The notes: generated by a model not told the origin, from the sequence alone. DNA of 64,000 nucleotides from Hyaloperonospora brassicae (GCA_947650285.1 CANTFL010000435.1:173606-237605); one strand, 5' to 3'. Shown: positions 1-13,801, counted from the stretch's first letter. Made by a program: numbers and translations.

Positions 1-2360
1 GGGAATAACGAGTCTTAAAGGTGAGAAAGGAAAAGGCGTTTGGTTCAAATTGACTTTATCGTTGGTCTTTACTTGCATAAATGCGGTATTTTACTTTCTA
101 CGCAAGCTCTTCATTGATTCAACGGAGATTGCCTCGTTGCTATGCTCGTCTTGTGCCAGAAAATCTCGGACTTATTAGAATACGTTAATGACAAATCTTA
201 CAATATTACGAAAGTAAGATTGTGAACAACGAGCAAAAAATTGAATATAAAACAAATATTAGATATGCAATTATTCTAAAAAAGGTAAAGGACATTTCTA
301 AGATCCGAATTTGATTGTATTTTAGGAATATATGCAACTTATACCAAGAAAATAAATAAAAAAGAAAGGAAAAATATAAAATGCTCATTTCTTACGAAAA
401 TTAAAAAAATGCCTCAGATAAATAAAAAAGGCCCACGTCCTAGTACACATGGTGCCTCTTACGTCTAGAATCATGTTGCAGCAAAACTTCAATTAACATA
501 GGCGCAGCACATCGATACAAGTTCCTTTGTCTGGTTTTGAAGGTTCTCACCGCAATTTATATGAGCACGATACTACCTACTTCAAGTCATCACAGTAGAT
601 GCTGGCAATTCAGCGTAAAATTTGCATATATTACATCGTGACAATAATTGTGACTTTAATCTTGATCGCAGCTCGGTCGTAGCAAATCACACGCATCGTT
701 TACTGACTACACACACAGGCACATGACACTGTCCGTCACCGAGCACCAGCACACTCATTTTGCAAGCATTTGAGCACGCGACCCTATCCACTGCAACGGC
801 TGCATCTTGTATCACTACCTCTACCACAATCGACTGAAATGTCATCTTCGGCTACTGAGGCTGATGCGTGAACGACTCGAGCTCCGACTTCGACTACGAC
901 TCAGACTCCTTCGGCATCGGAACATATTTGGCGAGCGTCGACGCATAAAAAAGCGAATGAGCGCGGAATTGCTATCCTACAAGAGAACATCATCAATTGC
1001 AACCGGAGCATCGACAACAACAACAGCAGCAGCAACAGGAGTAGCATCAACAATAGATACTAAAAACAACAACAACTGCAGCACCTACAACAACAACAGG
1101 AGCATCAACATCAACAATAGCAAATGTAACAACAATAACAAAATAAAAAAGCTGTAATACCAAATACATTAGCATTGACTGACTATGTTTACGGCTGCGA
1201 CCGATGAGACGAAGACGCGTTCAAGTTTTCATATCTCGGCGCTTACAACTGGTGGCTGAAACGTAGCACGTTAGCGGTAGAACTCTCTCCGCATCTTCCC
1301 AAACACAGCGAGGGTGGCCACAGCCGTTAAAACGGAAAAACAAAAAAAATTAAAAGAATTGTGACTTTATATGTACTATATTAACTTCAGTATATTACGA
1401 CAAAAGGAAAAAATTTCCAATCATCTTGAAATCTTTTTTTCGTAATTAAATGGGCCGCCTTTATTAATACGAAGAAATTGTGCCACAAGATCGAGAAAAA
1501 CAAAAATGTACCAAGCCTGTTTGCTACACTTAAAAGTGTACAATTCTTTGGATGAAATAGCAACAATTGATTTAGCAATAAAGACAATACTGCTACGTGG
1601 CAAACTATTTGGTTACCACCTACTCTAAGTTTTAGTGGTCACACATCAGCCCTTGTGATTTTGCGCACATAAGATGGAAAGCGACGAAAAGCAGCAGGAA
1701 ACTAGCATCTATTTCGAAAAAAGGTGTTTCAGGAACCTACCTCATCATTTAAGCTTTAATTGAGTTGAATTGAAAATAAAATCGGCCGTATTGTGTTATC
1801 CTTTTTGATAATCGACGTCACAAATCCAAATGCACACAAGATAACTGTTCGTTTATGGTGCAGTTTGCCTTTCCACAAACATATGGACCTCCAACTAATT
1901 TTAATGCACTCTTGTCACGTTTAGCTATCATCCACAGCGTACCATAGTCATAAAACTGCAAAACAAAGTAATGGATATTCTGCAGTGAATGGATTTTTTG
2001 GCGAAGACATTGGGCAGGAAAGTGACAACCATCGTGAATTGATAGAAATTAAAAAATGAACGGTCTTTCGACTCCTATATGATCAGTGTATATGCGCTCC
2101 AAAGTAAAAATATTGATTTTTTCGTCGGTGATATTAATCCAGGAAAACCTCATTCCGTCCTATATTATTGATCTACAATATCTAGTTCTCGAATTGAAGC
2201 TCAAAAGGAGGATAATGCGTTTGTGCGATTGTGTGTCAGTTTTTGAGAAGTGCTTCAAGCTGATTAGACACACAGCGAGCGTGCGGTTGCCGTGCGTGGC
2301 ACCCTCCTGAAAAATACTCTAATAAAGTATTTAGTCAGACCTGTGCCCCCTCCGTCTCAA
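1..2360. other. AT-rich intergenic sequence, no gene recognised
   Basis: No open frame here has a recognisable domain, and those present are short or low in complexity. The sequence is AT-rich with many short A and T runs, unlike the GC-richer retroelement nest that starts at about 2361. The only structured feature I see is the CAA/CAG-rich patch near 1 kb. Confidence 0.6.
985..1145 (+). repeat. CAA/CAG-rich low-complexity tract
   Basis: An imperfect run of CAA, CAG and ACA triplets. Depending on frame it reads as poly-Gln, poly-Asn or Thr/Ala-rich peptide, and every frame is closed soon after. The 116-residue open frame over it (807-1157) starts at TTG and has no domain. It could be the remnant of a Thr-rich or Gln-rich coding exon, but nothing flanking it supports a gene. 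Confidence 0.6.
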
Positions 2361-3274
2361 TGTAACAACACAACAATCGCCGATCTAGTCGGCGCAGTTG
2401 GGCTGGTAGGTCGGGGAAATAGACTTCGCGGTTCGCATCTTCGGGTTCAGTTGTGGCTTCAGCTAGCTGAGTACCTCCAACCACTCATACGCCTTTCCAG
2501 AAGACTGCCTGAGCTCATCGGCTTCAGTTTCGCAAATCCTGTGACCTCGTACCAATGGGTAGACGTCGGAGTTTTCACACTTTTAAAGGGCACAAGGCGC
2601 AGTATACGTAAACTAGAAGATTCCCGGTGTACTTAATTAAAGACCCACCGGCTCATCGCTCATCGGATATTTGGAAACTGCCGTCTATTGTTTCACTGGA
2701 TCGCCGATCGCGAGTCTGAAAGCGGTTCCAACTATTGGGTAATTGGCTCGCCGTGCGACGATACTTAAATCGGTGCCGTCTTGTAGGTCATTGGTTCACT
2801 ATGCGACGAGACCGATCTTTTGCTGGAAGGGTGAATGCCCATCTCGGGCCGACCAAACGCTTGACGCTTCCAATCCAAACCTCTACAAGCTATGCGCCAC
2901 GGGGCTTAACAGCAGGCATCATCCAGACCACACCGAAACTTACCTTAAACGCGTACACGTGTCTAGAACTTATATCTCCAATTCTCTTCTTGATTACAAA
3001 ATGAATCTTAAGCGGTCATCCTTCATCTTCCTCGTCGTTCTTTATATATACCTAGTAATATGGAATATTCCTCATCATGCTCTCTCTCCGACTTTTCCCA
3101 CGTCGAGTCTTTACTTGTCGATTCTTGACTCATCACGTTTTTATTGTCTTATCCCAGTTTGTTGAGGCTTTATTCGTCGACTTCTTTGACCTCCGTCTTC
3201 TCATGTCGAATTCATCACTCCTTTAATCAAGCCAATAGTAGGGAATATCACGTTCGGAATCTCTCTACATCACA
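2361..3274 (-). repeat. Element A 3' LTR (left copy)
   Basis: Begins TGTAACAACACAAC and ends near CATCACA. It aligns with 34352-35316: the first 500 bases are nearly identical, then similarity weakens through a GTCGA-rich segment and returns at the block ending near 3274. It is the 3' LTR because the pol pieces read on the minus strand. Terminal TG and CA are present, but the exact right end is uncertain. Confidence 0.65.
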
Positions 3275-3984
3275 TCTTTGCCCGGTCGCGATACGAACCT
3301 ATCCGGCGAGTGTATCGACCAGTACTTCTTTGTCTCTCCATGAACAGTCCTGCTTGATCTTGCTCCACCCTTATTCGCCGACCCGTGGTACGCAGTCAAT
3401 CTTCCTGCTTGCTCTCTCGTCCACCACAGGTTGACGTCCTTGCCTTCTGCGTTGTACCGTACCGTTAGGATTCAGTCACCGGTTACATCGCCTAGTTCTG
3501 TCAACTCCGCAACTTATGTGATGGTGATTGTGATAATACTGCGCTTTCACCTCTAGCTTTGTCCTGACCCCATATTATTCGTCATATTCTCATGCTCTAC
3601 CCTACACAAATATAATTGTCATTCGATGCTGTAGGTCCGGGACCACCAGTCAGCTTATATAATTGCTTCTTACCACCGCCGACGTATCGCTCGGTGAAGT
3701 TGCGTCGTCACGTTCGACTGATCAACCCGAAGCCGCGATAGGTCTTCTTCCCTTGAAACCTGTTCACCACGATTCCCTGTCTATTAAGTCGTCCGAGATG
3801 ATGCCCCTGCCCTATGCTCCGATTTCCCTAGTCTTTTTGATTTCCAGAAGTCGCCTTGGCGATGTCTCGGTCGTTAACGTTGAGATCCCAGTTATTTTGA
3901 ATGATCTTCGTCAGACGCTGAGACATATAGACTAGCAAGCTCAGCAGCGTGAGATATATCTTATGCGGATTTTTGCCACACTTT
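3275..3984. other. Element A internal sequence between its 3' LTR and inserted element B
   Basis: No recognisable domain. A plus-strand open frame (3663-3935, about 90 residues) could belong to the decayed antisense gene that seems to resume at 14660 beyond element B. That link is inference from position and strand only. It reads openly for its length but has no motif I recognise. Confidence 0.35.
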
Positions 3985-4842
3985 TGTGGTGGAGGAGTAA
4001 TTGCTCTTTGAGGAGTCGATCCCAACTCTCCACTGGAGACCGGACGACCGACTAACGGAGGGAGTACTCCGATTCTGTATTTTTGATAGTCTTCCTCACC
4101 TTGTGTACCCGCCGGTGGGGCGGGTTGCACTCTTTGAGGTGGACTCGAGTCGATGCCAAGCTGAACCTTGGTTGGGATGGTGCTGTCCGTAAAAACCTTT
4201 ACACGATAGCGGGTGTACTTGTAAGGTGCAGGATGTGAGTTACCTTGATCTCTACGAGATCGCCTTGTCCAATGTAGATGCTTGATCCGCGAGCCTTCTG
4301 ACCACTTGAGCCGTCTCGCGATATTTCACCCTTTGCCTTTACATTTTCGCTGCGTCCGATAGCAGTTGGGGGTTTGTTGAGAGTCCTTGACCCCTGGCCA
4401 AACAATCCAGGGATATCACGTGAGTTAAGTATGCGACTTTCTTTGACGTCGTGTGGCCAATGATCCAAGCCGGAAGAGAAGTCGACACGTGTAGTTAGAA
4501 GCAAATTGAACTCTGTTTAATGCTAACCAATCAAATCCAAAAAAACTAACGCATTGCTAGGCCTATCTGTCACCCAACTTTCGAATCCGCGCGTCTCCCT
4601 CCCAAGAGGTTGCCCCTTGTACCTATGTGGTTTACACGAAGTGTTTTCTCTCTGGAACCTTAGCGTGACCCACACCCGACTTACATGCAACAGGTCGAGA
4701 TCGAGAGATCGGATCGAGATCGATAGCCACCCATTCTCGGCAAAATTCTTCCAATCAGAATCCTTTTTGGACTTAACTGACGCCTGCGATCTGTTGGCTC
4801 TAACGTTTAACGCAACGGTTGATTCTCGTTATCACTTTACCA
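3985..4842 (-). repeat. Element B 3' LTR
   Basis: 858 bp, TG...CA in both orientations. From 4003 to 4842 I found no difference from 13820-14659 by eye, whereas the first 18 bases differ at about six positions. Open frames of 101 and 104 residues within it occur identically in both copies and are by-products of the LTR sequence, not genes. Confidence 0.85.
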
Positions 4843-6178
4843 GAATCAGTCCCTGCACAGTTAGTTGACAGACGGTTTCGACGTAACCGTGCATTCTCGT
4901 GCATCTTGACAGAAATTGACTTTCAGACCTCTTCCGATTTGCACCATGGCTAATTATGCCGCATCGGATTAATACCTATAATCTCCATAGTCCTGTGGAC
5001 GCTTAATGTTGCCTTGTTGATCTTCGATCGTCGATCGTCCTTTTATAAGAGGTCTTGCAACCCATCATCAGCGGTGGGTTCGCGTCTATCTGATTGTTGG
5101 ATCGGGCTTGATCCCGAAATTCCTCGACCATGATCCCGTATGAATAATTTTGGCACTTTATATGAACCCTACAAGCCTCATTGGGATCGTTGTCCTAGTT
5201 TGCATTTATTCGTAAACGGTTTGTTTGAATCGGTGTTACGCTTAACATGTGCCTTACTGTGTCTGACCAAATACATCACCGCCAATGACTTCACCGTTTC
5301 TTTCTTCCAAAATATTGTAGATTGTTATCGCTGCAAATCGTTTGCCCGTCTATTGAACCATCCTCGTTTCTTTTAATCCTTGACCGTGATCGCGTCAGGC
5401 CGATGGATGGATCGTGTATGAACCAGATCAGCTACCTTGTGATCGGGCATCATCGATCGCAATGATTTTTTACAACCCCGATCGCTTCATTCAATCTCTC
5501 ACGCGCTCTATCACCTTCAATGATGTACTTTTAAGTATCGATATACAAAGGAACCATCATGTATCAATTATCTTCCATCGTGATGTGATCTCGATCGGAT
5601 CGCGATGATCTCGCTCCTTTTCTCGTTGCATTTTCCCGCTACTTCCATCTTTGGGATGGTAAGAATTCACGCGGTCGCTTTGTATGTCGTACGTCCCGTA
5701 AGCACCACTGTAAATTCTTTGATTCTTACTTTTCTTCTAATTTGTTCTTCTTTTAGTAAGCTTCATTTTCCTTTTTATCTGCATTCAGCCGCGACCAGAT
5801 CCAACGCTATCTATAGTTGTCAATCACATTTTAATGTCCCATCCCCATTCTGATACAATCGTCTTGTACGTAGATCACCACCATAATAATGGCTGTCGGG
5901 TCTTTACTCGTGAGACTGCATCAATTAAAATTGATTTCGGCTCACTCGATCTTGATCAAACTCTTAAAGCAACGCTCCGCAATCTAGATCGGCTTCGTCG
6001 ATCCAGACCAAATCTTTGTTGTCCATCCAACGCATCATATCCTTTTAATAGATCCGACCATAACAAGTCTTACGTACCGATCTTACTTCCAAATTTTCCT
6101 CCACTTTGTATTCATCAGCATTTAACTCCATCTCCCGATCAGCATCCATCAAAAGAGATTCATAAAATCGACGCGATC
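4843..6178. other. Element B 3' region between integrase and LTR, no domain recognised
   Basis: Several plus-strand frames of 60-134 residues are present (for example 5834-6238) but none has a recognisable motif. The position corresponds to where elements 1, 2 and A carry an antisense gene. Here no frame is long or coherent enough to call one. GATC and CGATC strings are frequent. Confidence 0.4.
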
Positions 6179-7152
6179 TCAATTGTAAACCATCAATCCA
6201 TCACTCGGCCGATCTTGCAATCTCACCACTCGTTTTAAAGTTGAGACGTGTGCGACCAGAAACAATATGTACGGCGTTCCTGCAATCCCCAATCGAACCG
6301 CATTGTCTCCGCAAAGTTCCGCCAGTCGAAACGGCCTATGCCACATGTAGGCGAGCTTGCAGGCGTATCCATCTTTGATTTGATCCAAATAGAGCAATAC
6401 TTGCGTCCCACACACTATATTGTGCGGATCCCTAGCTGCATTATACCGATCCGCTCCCTCTCGGATCACGACTTGGCGTCGCTTGTTCACCATCGATCTA
6501 GCTCACCAACTTTGACGCTATATGTTGTATTGCTATGTCCTTGGATCCCGATCGGGATTTCAGGAGCTTCCCAGTGGTAGCGTTACCGCCAACTTCGATC
6601 TCAGGCCCAAGACTTGGATCAGGTAGAACGGAGTATCTCCGCGTACCCAATCTTTCGCCGAATTGATCGCAACTAACAATCTCTCAGCGTACTCATCCCG
6701 ATTCTTTTAATCCACATCTGCGACATACATCTTGATGACTCGAGTCAGCGTCAGTACCATGCGTTCTGCTGTGTCATTCTCTTGAGAACGATAAGCCATT
6801 TTAGCACGTTGCTTCTGTCCGCCGTTATTGTTTAATGCCCGGAAAAAATCTGACATGAATCCAGGTTCCCGATCATGCAGTATCACTTCACTTGCTCTAA
6901 CCCTACGAAAGACGCATTCCTCGTATCCTTTTGCAATGTTCTGCGCTGTTTGCGATGCGTTTACTCTAGCCACCACATATAAAGAGAATAGATCCACCCA
7001 TACAGAAAGTCCGTGTTACCTTTGAACGACTTAGGAAGAAAGGGTACGTGGTCCATTGCAATTATTTGGAACGGGTATGTAGCTTGCACATTGCCTGCTG
7101 ATCCCCCAGGGATCGACAGTTGGCCTTTACAGTAGTACAGCCACGCACGCAC
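6179..7152 (-). pseudogene. Element B integrase, core and C-terminal domain (broken)
   Basis: Minus-strand frames at 6961-7152, 6707-6997 and 6179-6493 together resemble a Gypsy integrase. The middle piece carries a catalytic-core motif of the type HDREPGFMSDFF and, further on, NDTAERM, where Gypsy integrases normally have NGTAERM. The last piece contains a segment with WHRPFRLAEL, typical of the C-terminal domain, and a terminal VAHVSTLK resembling the usual VHVSKLK. Frames change between pieces and stops intervene. An active integrase would join retroelement cDNA to chromosomal DNA; this copy cannot be made intact. Confidence 0.75.
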
Positions 7153-7729
7153 TTACATAAATTGGACGCTCCGATATAAACCTCTCAACTGGAAATTCGA
7201 TCGGATCCGCTGATACGTCCTTCCGATCCCTTACTGGCTTCCTTCTAAACTCGTGTAGTAATGACAAAAAAAGTCACTCTGCAACAGTTCGAGCACTATG
7301 AGGCAAATCATCTCTATCCAAAATTTCGATGACCCAGAAGATCCAGTATATAAATTAACAACGCGTTCTCGTCCACCTCATAATCTGAAGCAATCCGAGA
7401 GCACATCTTCACATCTTCTTCACTCATCCGTGGTACATTCCCAGTGAAACACTTCGTCACATTGACTTACAACCTTCTTCTTCTTGCGCCTGTTTGAATC
7501 GCTCGATCCTAATCAGTTTTACCGCTTCTTCGTGCAGTACCTCGGGCCTTCTGCGTCTCCAAATTGTTAATCGAGTGGTCGCATCCATTTTTACTACTCG
7601 ACCTGATCATTCTGATACAATTCATTCCTTCAATCGATTCAATGATATCAAGTCTTGTATCTCTGAGTCAGATATGACAATCGTACCAGTCTCCTATTGC
7701 AAAGCTGAACTCGCCAATCGATCTGCACT

Positions 7730-8607
7730 CTAATTCCATTCCCGTTTCATGTGCATGATATAGTGCTTTAGCGACGACTGAAGTCTTTGCATTGCTTTGC
7801 GTCGTAACAGCTGTAGCCCCGTCGCCTTGCAATCAGTCTCACCCTGCATTTGGTGGATGAACAAGTTTGAATCGCCGCATATGATGACCCGTCCCCGAGT
7901 TTGCTTATCCAACAGATCGAAACCAAGGAAAAGACCGCGATGTTTAGCTGTATTCATTGTTAAATCCATCTCATATTCAGATGCAGCTACCACAACGGTC
8001 CATTCGGGAAATTTCCACACGATCGTGCTGTATGTCCCACTCTTCCGTTTAATTCGAACTGATCCATCAAAATTGATCACCAGGAAGTTCTCGCCTTCTT
8101 CCATCGTAGAAAGCCAAAATTGATATGATTAATCTAGGTTGCCTCTTTGGAGCGATAGCGATCAACATCTCGTCTACCTCGGATCGAAGGGTTATGCTGG
8201 CTGCAAGGGTACCGAGTATTCCCCCCTTTATCACATCTCCTAACTTCCAAAATCCAATATGACTACAACGCGGCTCATCTCCCCATCATCCCATAGAGAC
8301 CCGAAGATTGGAACAACCAAGCAAGGTTTGCATATATAGTGAGGACTTTGATCTTTCCAGATACTAACATCACGAAGCACACATCCAAGAAATTAAGCAA
8401 AGCTATCACCTCTTTCTCCACCATGCCATAGCTAATCTCATTAGGCTTAAGGGTGTGGCTTACGAATTCCCCCGGACGGTATACGCCATAGTATTTCTGG
8501 AGGTGTGATGACGATACCGCCCACTTGCTTACATACACTACAATCACCAAAATTCGATCAGCGTCAAAGTTCTTGATGATCGGAGTTAGAGCGATCTTGG
8601 CTTTCAA
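7730..8607 (-). pseudogene. Element B RT connection and RNase H region (broken)
   Basis: The minus-strand frame 8275-8607 has the tether/RNase H hallmark MVEKEVIALLNFL (family: EKEVLALL) after a stretch resembling a cloned RNase H substrate-binding part. The frame 7730-8104 reads INFDGS...VICGDSNLFIHQMQGE, the pattern of a second RNase H-like domain (INFDG, GDS, Q) found in this Gypsy lineage. Frames are disrupted between the two. The role in an intact element would be removal of RNA from RNA:DNA hybrids during reverse transcription. Confidence 0.65.
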
Positions 8608-8819
8608 CTTAATGAATGCAATCGTAGCCTTCTCTGACCGGTTTTTTTCGTTTAAATTGCGCTCTTTATTTCCTCCATAGCTGGATCGTAGTTCTCTTTG
8701 ATCGACTTTGTGCTTGTTGTATCACCGACGTCCATTTGGCGGATCTCGAATAACTCTGTCTCCCTCAGCTCGTATAGCACTGATGCGTAAATCGTAAAAT
8801 CTTCGATAAATCTGCTACA

Positions 8820-9512
8820 TTAGTTCAGAATGACCAAAAATGACTGCATAAAACGCAACGACGTCAGGAAAGGAAGATTTACCAGCATCCACAGGTCCTT
8901 AGGGTGAGCTTTCAACCAAGCTTCTGATACCTGGTGCCTCAGATATTCTACTTTACGCCGTCCCGGAAAAGTTAGGCCAGACCGATCGATAATTTCTATT
9001 AATCGCACACCAATAGCAATCTGTTCACCTTGTCGTATAGAGAGGTCCATGCAGTAGCTGTGGTCAATATGTCGTCAATGTAAGATCGTCTACCCAGCAC
9101 GGTTGGCGATCGATCTGTCTCTGGGTCCATTTCCGTAAACACGTCTGTCAACTTGGGCTTACCCGTTGCGGCTAGATCCATATTCTTGCCGATCTCCAAC
9201 TATCCATACAAAGTGTTGTTAATGAGTCGCTAGTAAAAATGTGGGGCGTTCATTTATCCGAACGGCATCCCCAACCACTCAAATAGACCGGAAGGGGTAA
9301 TAAACGTGGAGAATCATCCTAGCCCGTTAGGTCATTTCCACCACCCTAAATCCACTAGCCGTATCCAAGGAGCGATAACACAGTTCCTTGTCCATATCTT
9401 GCAGCAGCTTGTTGATGAGGGGCGTGGGGTAAAGCATCAGCCGGGTTAGCTGACTTACCCGCATATATTCAATACATAACATGATGTCTTTGCCATTTTT
9501 CTTGATGATCAC
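8820..9512 (-). pseudogene. Element B reverse transcriptase (broken)
   Basis: The frame 9327-9512 contains YPTPLINKLL and SLDTASGF, matching RT motif A of Gypsy polymerases. The frame 8999-9199 contains the catalytic YIDD motif in SYIDDILTTATAW. The frame 8820-9050 has the thumb/connection signature LVNLPF...LRFMQSFL. Stops and frame changes separate the three. Upstream sequence (9513-10668) is so decayed that I see no motif in it. Confidence 0.8.
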
Positions 9513-10668
9513 GAGTATTGGTGACGCCTATGGCGATATTGAAGGCTTTATTTTTTTGTTGACAACAATCCCTTCATTAGATCTGTCAATTTCTACTGAA
9601 ACTTGGGTGCCACCGGTCGTACACGTTGTGGAATCGGATTCGCGCCACTGACATCGATTTCGCATACCACACCGCGTGCGGAAGGGTTAAAGCATTACCT
9701 TTTCCAATCAACAGATGATTGCTTTTGTACTCTACCTGCCGCGACCTCTCTTGATCTTCTGTTAATTAAACACCAAGATATCCAACTTGTACATCATTGG
9801 TTGTTATCTCTGTCGACGATGTTGCTACATCTGATAGCACAGCTTGGTGATCTTCGACATCATCCGCAAATATTTCCGCCCCTATTTAGTAATATACAGA
9901 TTGAAAAGATGTCTCTTCCGTTCTCATGATCGAGCCGTTCGTAAGCGATCCTGCTCCTTAAACTGATCGCTCAGATTGATCTGACAATTTACGATCTTCA
10001 GTCTTGATCACATCGTGTTGGCAGATGAAATCACCTTGTACCTTAAGATCTTCAGCTCCGATTTTGTCTGATTGATTGATGGCTGTTTTTGCCACGGATC
10101 GGCCGTTCTACATTCGGTCCTTTCGCTCAATCGTCATGGAATCTTACTAAACGTTTCAAATTGCACACGCATCTTTCATCGATATCCAATCTCTGCCACG
10201 GTCGTCTTCTCATTTCGGAGCAGTCTTTCTGGTCTTAGCAGTAGCGCTATATTTTAGCCCCAATCTAGATCTAATATCTTTAGAATATAGTTGACATCGC
10301 GACTCGAAAATCATGCAGGGTCTTTGAATTTCTCAGTCTCTTTCTCTGAACAATTAGGATACCACATCGGCCTTGTGTATATTCGGAATGTTCTATCAGT
10401 GGTCCCGCGAATGTACCGATCTATTCCGCCTTCCGCTCTACCGTAGCTTCGTAGGCTAACGTCTATCATTCGTATACGTTCTTAATCCAATCAACGCATA
10501 TTCTCGAGATCGAAGTATCATGTTTTATGTCCTCCATAAGGCCAAAGGGGCGTCATAATGTAGCACCAGATCGTGTGTAACTACGTTCGTAAGCTGCAAG
10601 AATATGATTTTTCTCAGTCCGGCCGTTACCATAGGCACCCAAGCCACATCTCGCCTCAGCCAAAGTTT

Positions 10669-11110
10669 CTACTTCGTAGTATTGATCCCGATCCTAACTT
10701 CTGTCATCTTGCCGGCCGGGATACTTATATCTCGATCGTTTCGATTGATCGCCGATACATTCGATCTGTACGGCGGTCTACGTCCCGCTAAACAGATTCG
10801 GACTTCGTCCGGCAAGCATAGTGTCCCATCGGCCAGATCTAAACAAACACCGCCGGAACCATAAAATTCATACCCAGTATGGCTTGTTGCGCCGCTTGAT
10901 CTCCGATCCACACGTCGAAGTAGTACACAAGTAATCCGGCCAATGTGACTTGATCTTAGTTCGGCCCACCGTCATGTATACATTCTCCCCAATACCAACG
11001 CATTTCTACGTCCGACTCTCGACAATCACACATCCCATCGTACGAGCAAATGTCGTGTCTATGATTGACATTTCTGCGCCGGAGTCAAACAACATGGTTT
11101 CCTTCTCGTT
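10669..11110 (-). pseudogene. Element B aspartic protease region (broken)
   Basis: On the minus strand near 11010-11100 the reading LFDSGAEMSIIDTTFARTMG is a retropepsin-like active site (family D-S/T-G-A). The open frame 10669-10911 continues the domain. An intact protease would cut Gag-Pol into mature proteins. A frame change lies between the active-site segment and the rest. Confidence 0.65.
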
Positions 11111-11389
11111 GTTAATCTTGCCTACAGTCTCTGCTTGCTTGAACTACTTTCCCGAAGTATGACACTTCCAATACCCGCGCGACTCCCGTGGGGCGAGAGT
11201 AAGTTCCATCTATGTAGCGGATCGAGTATATTCGTTCACTCTAAATACACTTGTAAATCAAAGAGACATAAGTCGAACTACCACGTGTATTAGCTATCGG
11301 ATCGATCGGATCGTTAATCTCTTAATCTATCTTTTGTCTTTCAACATATGCATAAATTCAAAGCCTAGCAAGCTCGGCTCGTACCAGAT

Positions 11390-11605
11390 TCAAACCTGGC
11401 GAGCGTCTTTGTTCAATATCTGTTCGACCGCGAGCTGGAACATTACGACACGCTTGCGGGGCACATACCACTTTCGGATAAGATTGTAGATTTTCTCTAT
11501 CGGACACTTGCCATATTCATGCATCTCTCTGCAAGCTGCACACACATTCAAGCACTTTTCTGGCGGATATCCTTTGCGGCCACACTTCTGGCCCGTCATT
11601 TTCAT
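11390..11605 (-). pseudogene. Element B zinc-knuckle segment of gag (broken)
   Basis: The minus-strand reading CGRKGYPPEKCLNVCAACRE with a following GKCP is a decayed nucleic-acid-binding cysteine cluster. It sits between gag and protease as expected. The usual histidine of a CCHC knuckle appears replaced (GYPPEKC instead of GHxxxxC), consistent with decay. Confidence 0.6.
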
Positions 11606-11678
11606 CTATCCCCCACTATGGTCACGGTTTTTTGATCCGCAGTGAGTGCACGCATTATTATTTGTGACTCAATCCACA

Positions 11679-13264
11679 CTACCTTCTAGACGCTTCTTGC
11701 TCGGATCCGCATTTTAATCTTTCAGCTTCTTTATGCAATGCGATCTTGCAGCCACAAGCAGTCCTGTACTTTCTCTTCGATCCTCTAAGGTATGAACCTG
11801 ATCCACTGTCTTCTATCTCCACACGAATGGCATTCAATACACGAGCTGGCTTCGCCGGTATTGGGAAAAGATGGTGTAGGTCGCGATCGAAATTTGTTCG
11901 ATCCTGTAGATAATTGATACTGTCTGTTGTCCAAACGCTGGTAAGCGCGTAACGTCTCTTCCATCTCATCTGCGTCTTACAAGCTCAGCAACGTCAATTG
12001 ATAAGCCAGGTCGCGATCGCCAAGCGTCTCGATGAAGTGTTTCACATGTTCACGACGTTCATCCCGCGATCTATTTCGAATCCGAATCTTCGCTCGTATT
12101 GCCGCGACATGCAGAAGATACAGATATTTCAATTGCATTTCCTCTGATCGCTTCTTTGTATATTATTATTTGTATCTAACCGACTTACCATTGTCCCCCT
12201 ATTGTACGACAAAACTTCCCAAAAAATCTTTTCATGAGCGACGAGTAGATTGGCTCATCTGGCTGTACCAGTTCCGTGCGGGGCCTCTGAAAAGATCTTC
12301 GAACACTGGGCACTTCTATTCATCTGAGGATTGGATCCGTAGGAATGCGGACTTAATCTTGCTGATCCAGCTCCTGGCCCGATCTTCATCCAAGTCGTTT
12401 CCGTTTTTATCTTCAAATCCGCTATGGCAGACCACCGAATCCGCGGAGCGCTAAGTACAGCACTCGGAGCCGTTATCGTAGCCGCTACCAATGACCGTCA
12501 AAGGTCGTCTTGCCCGGAGTCGTCGGGATTACCCCCTTCTGGGTAATGTGCATACGATCTTTCTGGAAGCGATCCGACCGACTCCATCTCGACATCTGGG
12601 AATTATGTCTCCTGCCTCCTCGTGCGTCTCACAGTCTGACTTGGTAAACTGCTTTGTGAGCTTGTTCGCGTTGTTCTTGCTTAAAACGTTTCATGGAAGC
12701 TTCGAAATACGTCTGAAGTGGTCCTTTGATGTTTGGAATTTTGTCCTGTCTGGCGCATGCAGCTGCCGAGCGTGACTTCTCCTTGATCCTCACCATTCGA
12801 TCTGGAAGATGCGTTGAGCCGCTTAAGCCCAGCGTCATCCGTTGAACACTGATCGATTTATCTATATCGACCTCTGACTCAGCTGATGAGTACTGATATG
12901 ATCCAGTGTGATTTTCTCTCGGCGTATCTATGTTTGCCACAAATGCTTGATTTTCGTTGTTGTCGTCGATTTCTAACAATCTGTCTAGGGCTTCTGCGAT
13001 CGCCGGAAGCGCTTGATCTTCGTTCCCGTATTCACCCGTCAACGGGATCAGTACTTCATCAAGCTACCGACAGGCCTTTATCATTTGATCTTGTTTATGA
13101 TCCCGTAACACCTTCGCGTCGATCACCCCCGCACGAATCCTACGTCCTTTAGCAGCTGGATGGTTCCGTTGATACCTTCCGGCGTGTTTAAGGCTGTCTC
13201 TCGAGACAAGATCGGACCTTGGATATTCCCGATCAGCTTGGGCTTCGATATCTGTAGCACCCAT
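11679..13264 (-). pseudogene. Element B gag region (broken)
   Basis: Four minus-strand frames (13064-13264, 12629-13042, 12255-12491, 11679-11969) occupy the place of gag just inside the 5' LTR. They are rich in charged residues but interrupted. The assignment rests mainly on position relative to the zinc-knuckle segment and LTR. I see no single diagnostic motif. Confidence 0.45.
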
Positions 13265-13801
13265 TTACTAAAAAGCAACGTCTTGAGTACCTTTTAACAA
13301 TACATCTTCGTCACAAGAGCCAATTACCACCCTTTCGTTGTCTCCTCTTCTTTCGCAAACTTGACCAGTCGATACTCCACTTTCATGGCGCGATCACTTT
13401 ATCCCAGCTTTGACGCTGATTTCCTCGTATTTGCCACCTTGGAATCTTTCTACTTTGACGTCACAAGAGTGGTTTTGGTTGTATCTTGTTCAATTTTGAC
13501 CGAAAGGTTTCTACTCTGCAAATCGTGCTTTGCAGCACGATCCGCTTTGGCCTCTGAAAGGACCTCAGGAGGGGCCGAGCTTTATCTTGCAGACTAAGCG
13601 ATCGATCTTCCTCTTTAACTTCTTGTTATCAGGGCCCCTCCCAGAACTATGATACACTGGAGGATCCTTTCATTTCGCACGTCTGCGGCGATTCCTCTGC
13701 CTCTGACGCTTCAATCTCAGGTCAGTCGTGATCTTGACATCTTCTATAAGGGACGTACGCTGTGATACCGAGTCAATAGAAGATCCGGACACGCACACCA
13801 T

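Noticed and set aside
807..1157. 116-residue Arg/Thr/Asn-rich frame
   Set aside because: It starts at TTG and is driven by CAA/CAG low complexity, with no domain and no supporting context.
4199..4868. 101- and 104-residue frames that occur twice in identical form (also 14016-14321 and 14371 onward)
   Set aside because: They are copies of element B LTR sequence on both strands; the duplication reflects the LTR pair, not conserved genes.
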